Origin: Bacilli bacterium
GTDB taxonomy: Bacteria > Bacillota > Bacilli > Bacillales > Amphibacillaceae
Assembly: GCA_012838505.1 (NCBI GenBank)
Contig: DUPD01000085.1
Span: 1 to 36,056, forward strand
Length of the DNA: 36,056 nucleotides
Direction: 5' to 3'
How positions within the stretch are numbered: position 1 is the stretch's first letter; every line of letters begins with the position of its first letter. Shown one piece after another: positions 27,301-35,133 of the stretch. A program made the translations under genes and the position numbers. Below the pieces are notes generated by a model. It worked only from the letters and a program-made list of their open reading frames with translations, was not told where the DNA came from and did no database searches.

Positions 27301-27953
27301 TTAAACTGATAAAGCGAACGATCGATGAGTTAGGGACCGTTAACATCGGTGCGATCGATGAATATGAACGGATTTCAGAACGTTATCAGTTCTTAACGAC
27401 ACAGCAAGCCGACCTAGAAGATGCAAAAGAAACATTATACACTGTCATTTATGAAATGGATCAGGAAATGGAAGAACGTTTTGAAGCATCCTTTACTAAG
27501 ATTAAAGCGGAATTTACCGAGGTTTTTAGTCAATTATTTGGTGGTGGACATGCGGAACTTTCATTAACGGATCCTGATCAACTTTTAACGACAGGTGTTG
27601 AAATTAAAGCGCAGCCTCCAGGGAAAAAAGCACAACAACTAGCACTATTGTCTGGTGGAGAGCGTGCGTTAACTGCGATCGCACTATTATTTGCAATTCT
27701 TCGTGTCAGACCAGTACCATTCTGTGTTTTAGATGAGGTCGAAGCTGCTTTAGATGAAGCGAATGTTGAGCGGTTTAGCAGCTACTTGAAGACGTATAGT
27801 CAAGATACGCAATTTATCGTCATTACCCACCGAAAAGGGACGATGGAAGGTGCAGACGTCTTATATGGTGTCACGATGCAGGAATCTGGTGTATCGCGGT
27901 TTGTATCTGTTAAGTTAGAAGAAACTGAACAATTATTAGAAGCAAAACTATAA
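24381..27953 (+). CDS. smc: Chromosome partition protein Smc
   Basis: A 1190-residue SMC ATPase, close to the B. subtilis length (1186), which acts with ScpA and ScpB to organise and segregate the chromosome. Walker A is GPNGSGKSN at 31-39. Two long Gln/Glu-rich coiled coils flank a hinge at about 520-665 with GDIVNPGGSMTGGA. The C-terminal head has the signature LSGGERALTAIALLF (about 1090) and Walker B CVLDEVEAALDEANV (about 1114). The ATG follows AGGTGA. The unusually high Gln content of the coiled coil suits the organism's general composition. Confidence 0.98.
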   Translation: MFLKRLESVGFKSFAEPITVDFVPGVTAVVGPNGSGKSNITDAIRWVLGEQSAKSLRGTKMEDIIFQGSDTRKPLNFAEVTLILDNQDGTLPIDYQEVSVTRRVSRSGESEFFLNKQSCRLKDIVDLFMDSGLGREAFSIIGQGKIEEILSSKAEERRTIFEEAAGVLKYKNRKKKAEYKLAETQENLNRVEDIIHEIDGQLEPLKEQSSRAKEYLAQKDQLKGAEITLLRTEIELLHNDWQEFLTKIKQLKETENDYSVEIQIEAAEVEKVQTEIEQIDQVVESLQQKLLSLTESFEKLTGEKNVILERAKYTTENKDKLMRQLHLIKEQIEATNQQLTVEQAQLTLITNNRQQTTAKLKKLEQRLMHNEDELEQEIDSLKADYIESLNHQATTRHSIKTIEQQLTQITAQKERNQSQQTTEHDDYQQLLAVKEKLTDENNSLKQKLTTIQDQLKETESNQQQATMTLQDMRDKLEQGQRQIDRLQSRKEMLEEMKQDFQGFYAGVKTVLKAREEGELDQIHGAVIELLDIPERYLIALETALATQAQHVVVGDEQAGRNAIEYLKRKNNGRATFLPLDVIKPKNIPGHYLNNVSAHPGFVTVANQAPKTASAYQLVVDHLLGHTIIAENLKAANEIARLTDRRFRIVTLDGDIVNPGGSMTGGARKSTNQNFFTRDKELEKLTKKVAEFTERASQFELEIVQQSKDVDQLKQNLIDLNEQREQVQQQLHQNLGEQQANQIQRSHLEKQLKIAEQDRVQRKSELNRLQSEKQTNEIQLNELQSQIEAIQAKITELTQEQANFEENKALLQAELQTLQVKSAEEKKELLYQTEKVEQQQNKLTELATSMTEVNQELTVIKEAEASLELITELDQKIERNENDKQEVTRDIQVNRQARLTLTQQVAEREAKHRTLQAKKQALTDQRQQLEVKSNRLDVELENRLLQLQEDYQISFEKAQQDYEKSDDLKSLKRKVKLIKRTIDELGTVNIGAIDEYERISERYQFLTTQQADLEDAKETLYTVIYEMDQEMEERFEASFTKIKAEFTEVFSQLFGGGHAELSLTDPDQLLTTGVEIKAQPPGKKAQQLALLSGGERALTAIALLFAILRVRPVPFCVLDEVEAALDEANVERFSSYLKTYSQDTQFIVITHRKGTMEGADVLYGVTMQESGVSRFVSVKLEETEQLLEAKL

Positions 27954-27965
27954 AGGGTGAACTAG

Positions 27966-28961
27966 ATGAGTTTTTTTAAAAAGTTAAAAGAAAAATTTTC
28001 TTCCACAAGTGAAAATAAGCAATCATCAGAAAAATATCAATCAGGCTTAGAAAAAACGAGACAATCATTTTCATCAAAGCTCAATGATTTAATGGCTCGC
28101 TACCGAAAAGTAGACGAGGACTTCTTTGAAGAACTAGAAGAAGTATTAATTTCGGCCGATGTTGGGGTTAATACAGTGATGGAACTCGTTGAAGAGCTAG
28201 AAATGGAAGTGAAACGTCAAAATATTAAGGAATCTGATCAGCTAAAAGAAGTGATTTCTGAAAAACTCGTTGCCATTTATATGGATGAGAACGAATCGAT
28301 TCCAACGCTAAATATCCAAGAAGATGAGCTATCTGTAATTTTATTTGTTGGCGTGAATGGTGTTGGTAAAACAACAACTATTGGTAAGTTAGCCTATAAA
28401 TTAAAACAAGAAGGAAAGAAAGTCATGCTAGTTGCCGGAGATACATTCCGCGCTGGTGCAATCGAACAGTTAGACGTTTGGGGCGAGCGTGTTGGAGTTG
28501 AAGTGATTAAACAAAGCTCTGGCAGTGATCCGGCAGCAGTTGTTTATGATGGCATTCAAGCAGCTAAATCACGTGGTGCAGATGTATTGATTTGTGATAC
28601 AGCTGGACGTTTGCAAAATAAAGTGAACTTGATGAATGAATTAAGCAAAGTTAATCGAGTGATTGAGAGAGAAATACCGGGTGCACCACATGAGGTATTG
28701 CTCGTTTTAGATGCAACTACAGGTCAAAATGCACTCAGCCAAGCAAAAGTATTTTCAGAAGCAACAAATGTATCTGGAATTGTTTTAACAAAGCTAGATG
28801 GGACAGCCAAAGGTGGAATCGTTTTAGCGATTCGCAAAGAGTTAAATATTCCAGTTAAATTAGTTGGCTTAGGTGAGCAGATGACTGATTTACAAGTCTT
28901 TGATCCTAATGCGTTTGTCTATGGCTTATTTTCAGATCTGATCGATGCAGAAGCAGACTAA
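27966..28961 (+). CDS. ftsY: Signal recognition particle receptor FtsY
   Basis: A 331-residue SRP GTPase that docks Ffh-ribosome complexes at the membrane. After a short charged N-terminus come the helical N domain and G domain: GVNGVGKTTTIGKL (about 129-142), DTFRAGAIEQL, CDTAGRLQNK, TKLDGTAKGG and GLGEQMTDLQVFD. The long acidic A domain of enterobacteria is missing, as is normal in Bacilli. It lies 12 bp after smc, as in B. subtilis. Confidence 0.97.
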   Translation: MSFFKKLKEKFSSTSENKQSSEKYQSGLEKTRQSFSSKLNDLMARYRKVDEDFFEELEEVLISADVGVNTVMELVEELEMEVKRQNIKESDQLKEVISEKLVAIYMDENESIPTLNIQEDELSVILFVGVNGVGKTTTIGKLAYKLKQEGKKVMLVAGDTFRAGAIEQLDVWGERVGVEVIKQSSGSDPAAVVYDGIQAAKSRGADVLICDTAGRLQNKVNLMNELSKVNRVIEREIPGAPHEVLLVLDATTGQNALSQAKVFSEATNVSGIVLTKLDGTAKGGIVLAIRKELNIPVKLVGLGEQMTDLQVFDPNAFVYGLFSDLIDAEAD

Positions 28962-28964
28962 AAC

Positions 28965-28994
28965 TTGACAAATGCTTTTGATTTCATCTACTAT
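28965..28994 (+). promoter_or_regulatory. Sigma-A promoter for ylxM-ffh
   Basis: A perfect TTGACA (28965-28970) is followed after 18 nt by TACTAT (28989-28994), just after the ftsY stop and about 40 bp before ylxM. Confidence 0.75.
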
Positions 28995-29035
28995 GCAAAA
29001 TGTGAAGAGGTTTTACTTAACGAGGGGTGTTTTAA

Positions 29036-29362
29036 ATGTTAGAGAAAACAACGCAAGTGAATTTTTTATTTGATTTTTATCAAGCATTATTAACACCTAA
29101 ACAACGTGATTACATGGAGCTTTATTATTTAGAGGATCATTCATTAGGTGAAATAGCTGAACAATTTGACGTTTCAAGACAAGCGGTTTACGATAATATT
29201 CGCCGCACGGAAGCGATGTTAAAGAGTTATGAAAAGAAGCTTAAATTGTATGAAAAATTTGTTGACCGACAAGACTTGCTCAGTCAATTAACTGAGCATG
29301 TTCACAATCAAGAACAAACGAAGACACTAGAGATAATAAATAGAATTAAAGAATTAGATTAG
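29036..29362 (+). CDS. ylxM: YlxM family putative SRP accessory DNA/RNA-binding protein
   Basis: A 108-residue UPF0122/YlxM protein. It is mostly a sigma-region-4-like helix-turn-helix: [20 protein letters not shown], then [20 protein letters not shown], followed by a helical tail. It is almost always next to ffh; in streptococci YlxM interacts with SRP components. Its biochemical role remains uncertain. The ATG follows GAGGGGTG and ffh begins 13 bp later. Confidence 0.94.
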   Translation: MLEKTTQVNFLFDFYQALLTPKQRDYMELYYLEDHSLGEIAEQFDVSRQAVYDNIRRTEAMLKSYEKKLKLYEKFVDRQDLLSQLTEHVHNQEQTKTLEIINRIKELD

Positions 29363-29375
29363 GAGGTACCCCTTA

Positions 29376-30728
29376 ATGGCTTTTGAAGGTTTAGCAGATC
29401 GACTCCAAAGTACGATAAAAAAAATGACTGGCAAGGGAAAAGTATCTGAACAAGATGTTAAGGTTATGGCTCGTGAAGTGCGTCTTGCGCTACTTGAAGC
29501 GGACGTAAATTTTAAAGTTGTTAAAGAATTTGTCAATAAAATTCGTGAACGAGCTGTTGGTTCAGAAGTGATGGAAAGCTTAACACCTGGGCAACAAGTG
29601 ATCAAAATTGTTAAAGAAGAATTGACCGCACTAATGGGTGGTGAGCAAAGTAAAATTGCAGTTGCTGATCGACCACCGACAGTGATTATGATGATTGGTC
29701 TTCAAGGTGCAGGTAAAACGACAACGACAGGAAAGCTTGCAAACTTATTGCGTAAAAAACATAATCGCAAACCGCTATTAGTTGCTGCAGATATTTATCG
29801 CCCGGCTGCAATTGACCAATTAAAAACGGTTGGTAAGCAATTAAATATTCCTGTTTTTGAAAAAGGAACCGAGGCAAATCCAGTAGATATTGCAAATGAA
29901 GCAATTGAATATGCCAAAGCTGAGCATTTAGATTATGTGATTATTGATACAGCAGGTCGTCTGCACGTCGACACGGATCTAATGGATGAGCTCAATCAAA
30001 TTAAAACAAGTGTGACACCTGATGAGATTTTTTTAGTTGTCGACGCGATGACGGGTCAAGATGCAGTTAATGTCGCTGAAAATTTTGATCAGCAATTAAA
30101 TGTCACGGGTGTCGTCTTAACTAAATTGGACGGCGACACTCGTGGTGGGGCGGCCTTATCAATTAAGGCTGTAACGAATAAGCCGATTAAATTTATTGGT
30201 ATGGGTGAAAAGCTTGATCAATTAGAAGACTTTCATCCAGAGCGAATGGCTTCTCGAATTCTCGGTATGGGTGATGTTCTCACATTAATCGAAAAAGCTG
30301 AAGCAACGATTGATGAGAAAAAAGCAAAAGAACTAGAAGAGAAAATGCGTTCAGCTAGCTTTGATTTTGATGATTTTCTTGAGCAAATGGAACAAGTGAA
30401 AAGCATGGGACCTTTAGATGAATTACTTGGCATGCTCCCAGGTGCAAACAAAATGAAAGGCCTTAAAAATGTTCAGCTTGATGATAAACAATTGGTTCAT
30501 GTAGAAGCGATTATTAAATCGATGACAAAACAAGAGCGACAAGATCCAAACCTAATGAATTCGAGTCGAAAAAGACGGATCGCCAAAGGCTCAGGTCGCC
30601 CAATTGCTGAGGTTAATCGCCTGATCAAGCAGTTTAATGAAATGCGAAAAATGATGAAGCAAATGTCTGGTATGCAAGGTGGTAAAAAGGGTAAACGAAG
30701 AAAAGGTTTTAATTTTCCGATGATGTAA
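29376..30728 (+). CDS. ffh: Signal recognition particle protein Ffh
   Basis: A 450-residue SRP54 homologue that binds signal peptides and 4.5S/scRNA. The N domain (LADRLQSTIKKM, ALLEADVN) leads to the G domain: GLQGAGKTTTTGKLA (about 107-121), DIYRPAAIDQL, DTAGRLHVD, TKLDGDTRGGAAL and GMGEKLDQLEDFHPERMASRI. The Met-rich M domain runs from about 325, with RKRRIAKGSGRP for RNA binding, ending in a Lys/Arg and Met-rich tail. The ribosome site is TTAGGAGG. FtsY, its partner, is encoded just upstream. Confidence 0.98.
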   Translation: MAFEGLADRLQSTIKKMTGKGKVSEQDVKVMAREVRLALLEADVNFKVVKEFVNKIRERAVGSEVMESLTPGQQVIKIVKEELTALMGGEQSKIAVADRPPTVIMMIGLQGAGKTTTTGKLANLLRKKHNRKPLLVAADIYRPAAIDQLKTVGKQLNIPVFEKGTEANPVDIANEAIEYAKAEHLDYVIIDTAGRLHVDTDLMDELNQIKTSVTPDEIFLVVDAMTGQDAVNVAENFDQQLNVTGVVLTKLDGDTRGGAALSIKAVTNKPIKFIGMGEKLDQLEDFHPERMASRILGMGDVLTLIEKAEATIDEKKAKELEEKMRSASFDFDDFLEQMEQVKSMGPLDELLGMLPGANKMKGLKNVQLDDKQLVHVEAIIKSMTKQERQDPNLMNSSRKRRIAKGSGRPIAEVNRLIKQFNEMRKMMKQMSGMQGGKKGKRRKGFNFPMM

Positions 30729-30739
30729 TGTAAAAACAC

Positions 30740-30768
30740 TTTACAGACTAAAAGTTTTCTGATACAAT
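30740..30768 (+). promoter_or_regulatory. Sigma-A promoter for rpsP-khpA
   Basis: TTTACA (30740-30745) and TACAAT (30763-30768) are separated by 17 nt, directly after ffh, with a leader of about 35 nt before rpsP. Confidence 0.75.
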
Positions 30769-30808
30769 CTTAAATTGTGAAGATTAATAGGTAATGGAGG
30801 TGCGAAAT

Positions 30809-31081
30809 ATGGCAGTTAAAATTCGTTTGAAGCGTATGGGGTCAAAACGTAACCCTTTCTATCGTGTAGTTGTAGCTGATTCACGTTCATCACGTGATGG
30901 ACGTATCATTGAGCAAATTGGAACATACAATCCGGTTGTTGATCCGGTTGAAGTTAAATTAGATGAAGAAAAAGCATTAGACTGGATGACTAAGGGTGCA
31001 CAACCAAGTGATACAGTTCGTAACTTATTCTCTAACCAAGGCATCATGCAGAAATTCCACGATCAGAAAAATCAAAAATAA
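30809..31081 (+). CDS. rpsP: Ribosomal protein bS16
   Basis: A 90-residue small-subunit protein, same length as in B. subtilis. It has [31 protein letters not shown] and [10 protein letters not shown]. The start is ATG 30809 with GGAGGTG upstream; the frame opens five codons earlier, before the ribosome site. It is cotranscribed with khpA and ends at the terminator that follows. Confidence 0.98.
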   Translation: MAVKIRLKRMGSKRNPFYRVVVADSRSSRDGRIIEQIGTYNPVVDPVEVKLDEEKALDWMTKGAQPSDTVRNLFSNQGIMQKFHDQKNQK

Positions 31082-31095
31082 GGTAGTGTGATAAC

Positions 31096-31323
31096 ATGGA
31101 AGCCTTAATAACAACAATTATTCAACCATTAGTCGATCATCCTGAAGATGTGATTGTTACTGAAAATGAAGAGTCGAACAAAATCGTTTATCATTTAACA
31201 GTCCATCCTGATGATGTTGGAAAAGTGATTGGAAAAAATGGTCGAATTGCTAAGTCGATTCGTACAGTTGTTTATGCGATCGGTTCTGATGAAAAAAAAC
31301 GTATTTATCTAGATATCATGTAA
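31096..31323 (+). CDS. khpA: KH-domain RNA-binding protein KhpA (YlqC)
   Basis: A 75-residue single KH domain. The RNA-binding loop GKNG lies in VGKVIGKNGRIAKSIRTVV, followed by the conserved KKRIYLDIM end. In streptococci KhpA works with KhpB/Jag in cell-division and RNA regulation. Its place between rpsP and rimM is the conserved one. Confidence 0.95.
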   Translation: MEALITTIIQPLVDHPEDVIVTENEESNKIVYHLTVHPDDVGKVIGKNGRIAKSIRTVVYAIGSDEKKRIYLDIM

Positions 31324-31354
31324 AACAGGGAGAGCATGTCTTTCCCTGTTTTTA
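31322..31354 (+). terminator. Terminator after khpA
   Basis: AAAACAGGGA (31322-31331) pairs perfectly with TCCCTGTTTT (31343-31352) around an 11-nt loop and runs into a T-tract; the stem overlaps the stop codon. Confidence 0.85.
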
Positions 31355-31404
31355 ATCTATTGAAGGGTAATTATTGTAGTTAATGAGTAAAGCAAGCTTT
31401 GCCG

Positions 31405-31614
31405 GTGATTTTCACTGCAGGTGGATGCTTTCCGCGGGCACGGCCTCGGGCGCACAGGATGTGGGTCACTTAGGCGTTGTCACAGGACGTGACGGTTTTA
31501 GCCTAAGATCCATAGTCACAATAAGGATCTTCGGACTCGTGGGACTGCGGTTACTCGTCCCATCGAAGACCTTTTGCTATTCCCGCTGGAGTCACCACCT
31601 TCCGTTACAATCAC
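31405..31614. repeat. 210-bp structured intergenic repeat element
   Basis: The ends are an imperfect 20-bp inverted repeat (15 of 20 match): GTGATT...AGGTGG (31405-31424) against CCACCT...AATCAC (31595-31614). GCGGG (31434-31438) also pairs with CCCGC (31582-31586). Inside are three hairpins: CTTAGGC/GCCTAAG with inner GTCAC/GTGAC (31469-31507); AAGATCC/GGATCTT (31505-31531); TCTTCG/CGAAGA with inner GTGGGAC/GTCCCAT (31528-31569). CACAGGA-C/T-GTG occurs twice (31453-31463, 31481-31491). It is more GC-rich than its surroundings. The end sequences (GCTTTCCGCGGG, CCCGCTGGAGTC, CACCTTCCG) resemble a dispersed repeat I recall from Bacillaceae intergenic regions. An 86-codon open frame across it looks accidental. 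Confidence 0.75.
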
Positions 31615-31738
31615 CTAGTTTGAGTTTAAATTTTAAACAATAATTATTTTATTAATTCCGTCTATTAAGATTTCAACAACTAATGCTATTTTGAAACTAA
31701 AGCAATTAAATATCAATAAACAAAGTAGGTGAATCGTA

Positions 31739-32251
31739 ATGGAATTTTTTAATGTAGGTAAAATTGTTAATACTCATGGCATTAAAGGAGAGGTTAAGGT
31801 TGTGCGTATTACCGATTTTGATCAGCGGTTCCAACCAGGAAACGAACTATACTTATTCATGCCAAATCAAACTGAACCGATCAAATTAACGATTGAAAAA
31901 CATAGAAAGCATAAACAGTTTGATATGCTCTTATTTAAAGGTCTTCACTCAATTAATGATGTTGAACACTTTAAACAAGGTATTCTCAAAATAACTGCAG
32001 ATGACCAACATCAATTAGAAGAAGGCAGTTATTATTACCATGAAATTATCGGCTGTGAAGTAAAAACAACAGCTGGTGAATCACTCGGCACAATCAAAGA
32101 AATTCTTGCGCCAGGTGCAAATGATGTTTGGGTCGTCAAGCAGAAATCGAAAAAAGACTTGTTGATACCTTATATTGACGATATCGTTAAAGTAGTTGAT
32201 ATTGAACAAAAACAAGTGATTATTGAACCAATGGAAGGGCTGTTATCGTAA
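31739..32251 (+). CDS. rimM: 16S rRNA processing protein RimM
   Basis: A 170-residue 30S maturation factor that binds uS19. The N-terminal beta-barrel has [19 protein letters not shown]; a PRC-barrel from about 95 has [29 protein letters not shown] and [11 protein letters not shown]. The ATG lies 6 nt past GTAGGTGA. Its TAA overlaps the trmD ATG by one base. It follows the structured repeat; I see no clear promoter between the two, though the AT-rich 31615-31738 stretch, including the palindrome GTTTAAATTTTAAAC (31624-31638), may hold one. Confidence 0.96.
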   Translation: MEFFNVGKIVNTHGIKGEVKVVRITDFDQRFQPGNELYLFMPNQTEPIKLTIEKHRKHKQFDMLLFKGLHSINDVEHFKQGILKITADDQHQLEEGSYYYHEIIGCEVKTTAGESLGTIKEILAPGANDVWVVKQKSKKDLLIPYIDDIVKVVDIEQKQVIIEPMEGLLS

Positions 32252-32988
32252 TGAAAATTGATGTTTTAACCTTATTCCCTGACATGTTAGCAGGTGTGAT
32301 GGGTTCATCGATTATGAAAAAAGCACAAGAACAAGGCGCAATTGATTATCAAGCAATCGATATAAGAAGTTATGCAGATAATAAGCATCAGAAAGTCGAT
32401 GATTATCCGTATGGTGGCGGAGCTGGCATGGTGTTAATGCCCCAACCGATCTTTTCAGCTGTAGAAGCGGTTGAAAAAAACCCCAACAATCCACCCCGAG
32501 TGATTTTAATGTGTCCTCAAGGTGAACGCTATGACCAAAAAAAAGCTGAGAGCCTTGCAAAAGAAGAACATTTAATTATTATCTGTGGTCATTATGAAGG
32601 TTATGATGAACGGATTCGAGAACATTTAGTAACAGATGAAATATCGATTGGTGATTTTATTTTAACAGGTGGCGAAATTGGGGCTTTAGCGGTAATTGAT
32701 AGCGTTGTTCGACTTTTGCCAGATGTATTAGGGAATGAAGCGTCAGCTGTCGAGGACTCATTTTCAACAGGCTTGTTAGAACATCCTCATTATACGAGAC
32801 CCGCTGAATTTAATGGATATGAGGTGCCAGAAGTTTTACGTTCAGGTCATCATCAAAAGATCACCGACTGGCGGAAAAAACAATCCTTATTGAGAACGAA
32901 GCAACGCCGACCAGATTTATTAGAAAATTACCCACTGACAGATCAAGAAAAACAATGGTTAAAAGAAAGTGAATTAAATCGAGATTAA
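32251..32988 (+). CDS. trmD: tRNA (guanine-37-N1)-methyltransferase TrmD
   Basis: A 245-residue SPOUT-class (knotted) methyltransferase acting on G37 next to the anticodon, which prevents +1 frameshifting. It has DVLTLFPDM at the start, [14 protein letters not shown], the knot segments [11 protein letters not shown] and [12 protein letters not shown], and the [12 protein letters not shown] motif. It is coupled to rimM by a one-base overlap, the usual pair. Confidence 0.98.
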   Translation: MKIDVLTLFPDMLAGVMGSSIMKKAQEQGAIDYQAIDIRSYADNKHQKVDDYPYGGGAGMVLMPQPIFSAVEAVEKNPNNPPRVILMCPQGERYDQKKAESLAKEEHLIIICGHYEGYDERIREHLVTDEISIGDFILTGGEIGALAVIDSVVRLLPDVLGNEASAVEDSFSTGLLEHPHYTRPAEFNGYEVPEVLRSGHHQKITDWRKKQSLLRTKQRRPDLLENYPLTDQEKQWLKESELNRD

Positions 32989-32990
32989 GC

Positions 32991-33019
32991 TTGTAAATGA
33001 TCATGTTATATGATATATT
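32991..33019 (+). promoter_or_regulatory. Sigma-A promoter for rplS
   Basis: TTGTAA (32991-32996) and TATATT (33014-33019) are separated by 17 nt, starting right after the trmD stop. The predicted start near 33026 coincides with the first base pair of the leader structure. Confidence 0.75.
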
Positions 33020-33025
33020 TACTTT

Positions 33026-33099
33026 CGGACAAAAGGAATGCCTTTTGGATAAAACGATGTTCCGCTGACATGATTAAATGAGTCAAGAGCATTAGTTGA
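33026..33099 (+). ncRNA. L19-type ribosomal protein leader
   Basis: The rplS leader folds into CGGA (33026-33029) with TCCG (33061-33064) enclosing the hairpin AAAAGG/CCTTTT (33031-33046), followed by TGAC/GTCA (33066-33085). The order of helices and the TTCCGCTGACA junction resemble the L19 leader known from low-GC Gram-positives, thought to mediate autoregulation by L19. A covariance search was not possible here. Confidence 0.65.
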
Positions 33100-33115
33100 G
33101 AAGGAGTGTATACAC

Positions 33116-33463
33116 ATGCAACAATTAATTGCAGACATTACAAAAGACCAACTTCGTACAGATCATCCTGAGTTTCGCCCAGGAGATACGGTAAAAGTTC
33201 ACGTTAAAGTTGTTGAAGGTGAGCGTGAGCGTATTCAGTTATTTGAAGGTGTAGTCATTAAACGCCAAAACGGTGGTATTAGTGAGACATTTACTGTACG
33301 TAAGATTTCTTATGGTGTTGGGGTAGAACGTACTTTTCCAGTACATTCACCACGCGTAGCTCAAATTGAAGTTACTCGCCACGGTAAAGTTCGTCGTGCC
33401 AAACTATATTACTTACGCGATCGTCGTGGTAAAGCAGCACGTATTAAAGAAAAACGTCTATAA
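33116..33463 (+). CDS. rplS: Ribosomal protein bL19
   Basis: A 115-residue large-subunit protein at the 30S-50S interface. It shows [50 protein letters not shown] and a basic C-terminus ([16 protein letters not shown]). The ATG follows GAAGGAG. It has its own promoter and leader and is closed by a terminator, so it is a single-gene unit. Confidence 0.98.
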   Translation: MQQLIADITKDQLRTDHPEFRPGDTVKVHVKVVEGERERIQLFEGVVIKRQNGGISETFTVRKISYGVGVERTFPVHSPRVAQIEVTRHGKVRRAKLYYLRDRRGKAARIKEKRL

Positions 33464-33472
33464 AAAGAAAAC

Positions 33473-33506
33473 AAAGGAGCTTGATAAAAATCAAGCTCCT
33501 TTTTTC
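33473..33506 (+). terminator. Terminator after rplS
   Basis: AAAGGAGCTTGAT (33473-33485) pairs perfectly with ATCAAGCTCCTTT (33490-33502) around AAAA and continues into a T-run. Confidence 0.9.
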
Positions 33507-33600
33507 AATCTATGGTAAAATAAATAAGAAAGCTTGACTTGAACACATTTATTTAATTAATAATTCGATAACATTAACGTTAGATGATGGTGGTGCTGTA

Positions 33601-34170
33601 ATGAAAGAAAAAGAACAAAGTGAATGGCTCAGTTGGCTAAAAGCTTTAATTATCGCCCTTTTTTTAGTCTGGTTAATCAGAACTTTTTTAATTATTCCGA
33701 TTGAAGTTGATGGTCCCTCAATGGAACCGACCTTACACAATGGTGACTACTTGATTGCTGAAAAAGTTTCTTATCGATTTTCAAGCCCTAAACGATTTGA
33801 TATTATTATCTTTCGTGCAACGGCAGATAAAGACTATATAAAACGAGTTATCGGCTTGCCAGGAGAAGTAGTCGAATATAAAGACGATAAACTATATATA
33901 AATGATCAGTTTGTCGAAGAACCCTATTTAAGCGAACATATCGCTCAACTTCAGTCTGATACAATATATACAGTTGATTTTAACTTAACTGAAGACATTA
34001 GCGGTCAACATCAAACGATCCCAGAAGGCTACTATTTAGTTTTAGGGGATAATCGATCTAATTCTACTGATAGTAGAAGTGATTTAGTCGGCTTAGTTTC
34101 CGAAGATGATATTATTGGTCAAGCAAGATTTATTTATTGGCCATTTAAACGAATTGGTGTAGCAAATTAG
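33601..34170 (+). CDS. lepB: Type I signal peptidase
   Basis: A 189-residue membrane-bound signal peptidase of the short Gram-positive (SipS-like) type. One N-terminal membrane anchor lies at about 13-33. The catalytic Ser40 is in DGPSMEPTL and the Lys81 general base in DYIKRVIGLPGE; the box E motif GDNRSNSTDSR follows. It removes Sec and Tat signal peptides on the outer membrane face. B. subtilis has no signal peptidase gene between rplS and rbgA, but this place is common in other Bacilli. The ribosome site is a weak GGTGGTG. Confidence 0.95.
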   Translation: MKEKEQSEWLSWLKALIIALFLVWLIRTFLIIPIEVDGPSMEPTLHNGDYLIAEKVSYRFSSPKRFDIIIFRATADKDYIKRVIGLPGEVVEYKDDKLYINDQFVEEPYLSEHIAQLQSDTIYTVDFNLTEDISGQHQTIPEGYYLVLGDNRSNSTDSRSDLVGLVSEDDIIGQARFIYWPFKRIGVAN

Positions 34171-34180
34171 AGGTGAGAAC

Positions 34181-35029
34181 ATGACAATACAATGGTTTCC
34201 TGGCCATATGGCCAAAGCAAGAAGAGAAGTACAAGAGAAATTAAAGCTCGTAGATTTTGTAATTGAACTCGTTGATGCTCGTGCCCCACTAGCATCACAA
34301 AATCCGATGCTTCAAGAAATTCTCCAACAAAAACCTAAAATGCAAGTATTGATGAAGAAAGATTTGGCTGACCCTGAAGCGACAAAAAAATGGCTTGAAA
34401 AGTTGCAAGCAGATGATGTTGAAGCAGTTGCAGTTGATGTTCAAAATCGTCAAGATATTCAAAAAGTAATTGAAACTGCTAAAAAAATGACTGCTGAAAA
34501 AATGGCAAACTTGAAAAAAAGAGGTGTCCGACCACGAGCCGGTCGAGCGATGATTATCGGAATACCAAATGTCGGTAAATCAACATTGATCAATCGTCTA
34601 GCAAATAGAAAAATTGCGAAAACTGGTGATCGTCCAGGGATCACGACAGCTCAGCAATGGATTAAAGTAAAAAAAGACTTTGAATTGTTAGATACACCGG
34701 GTATTTTGTGGCCAAAGTTTGAAGATCAACAAATTGGTTATCGTTTAGCCGCGATAGGGACGATTAAAGATCAAATTTTGTCAATTGAAGCAATTACTCG
34801 ATTTACTTTGAAGTATATTCAAGACTCATACCCACAACTGCTATTAGAAAGATATCAACTAACTGATATTGAAGCTGATTATGAGCAGATCATCGAGCAG
34901 ATTGGACGGCAAAGAGGGGCATTAGCACCTGGTGGTACCGTTGATCTTGCAAAGACGGCTGAATTATTTATTCGTGATTTTAGAACAGGTAAAGTGGGAC
35001 CGATCACTTTAGAACAACCAGATAATTAA
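34181..35029 (+). CDS. rbgA: Ribosome biogenesis GTPase RbgA (YlqF)
   Basis: A 282-residue circularly permuted GTPase needed for late 50S assembly. It starts IQWFPGHMAKARRE; the motifs occur in the order G4 (MKKDLAD), G1 (GIPNVGKSTLIN, about 126-137), G2 (GDRPGITTAQQW) and G3 (LLDTPGILWP). A C-terminal helical domain contacts rRNA. The ATG follows GAGGTGA. It is next to rnhB, the normal order. Confidence 0.97.
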   Translation: MTIQWFPGHMAKARREVQEKLKLVDFVIELVDARAPLASQNPMLQEILQQKPKMQVLMKKDLADPEATKKWLEKLQADDVEAVAVDVQNRQDIQKVIETAKKMTAEKMANLKKRGVRPRAGRAMIIGIPNVGKSTLINRLANRKIAKTGDRPGITTAQQWIKVKKDFELLDTPGILWPKFEDQQIGYRLAAIGTIKDQILSIEAITRFTLKYIQDSYPQLLLERYQLTDIEADYEQIIEQIGRQRGALAPGGTVDLAKTAELFIRDFRTGKVGPITLEQPDN

Positions 35030-35036
35030 TCAACTT

Positions 35037-35068
35037 AAAGCGCAAATAGATTTGGTTTGCGCTTTTTT
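35037..35068 (+). terminator. Terminator after rbgA
   Basis: AAAGCGCAAA (35037-35046) pairs with TTTGCGCTTT (35056-35065) around a 9-nt loop and ends in a T-run. Confidence 0.85.
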
Positions 35069-35133
35069 GCTGACTAAAAGATCCTTTGAAAATGTCGATA
35101 TTATCAATAACAGTAAAAAGGGGTTTATTCACG

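Noticed and set aside
31383-31643. 86-codon open frame across the structured repeat
   Set aside because: It has no ribosome site, its composition follows the hairpins of the repeat, and the peptide looks like no known protein.
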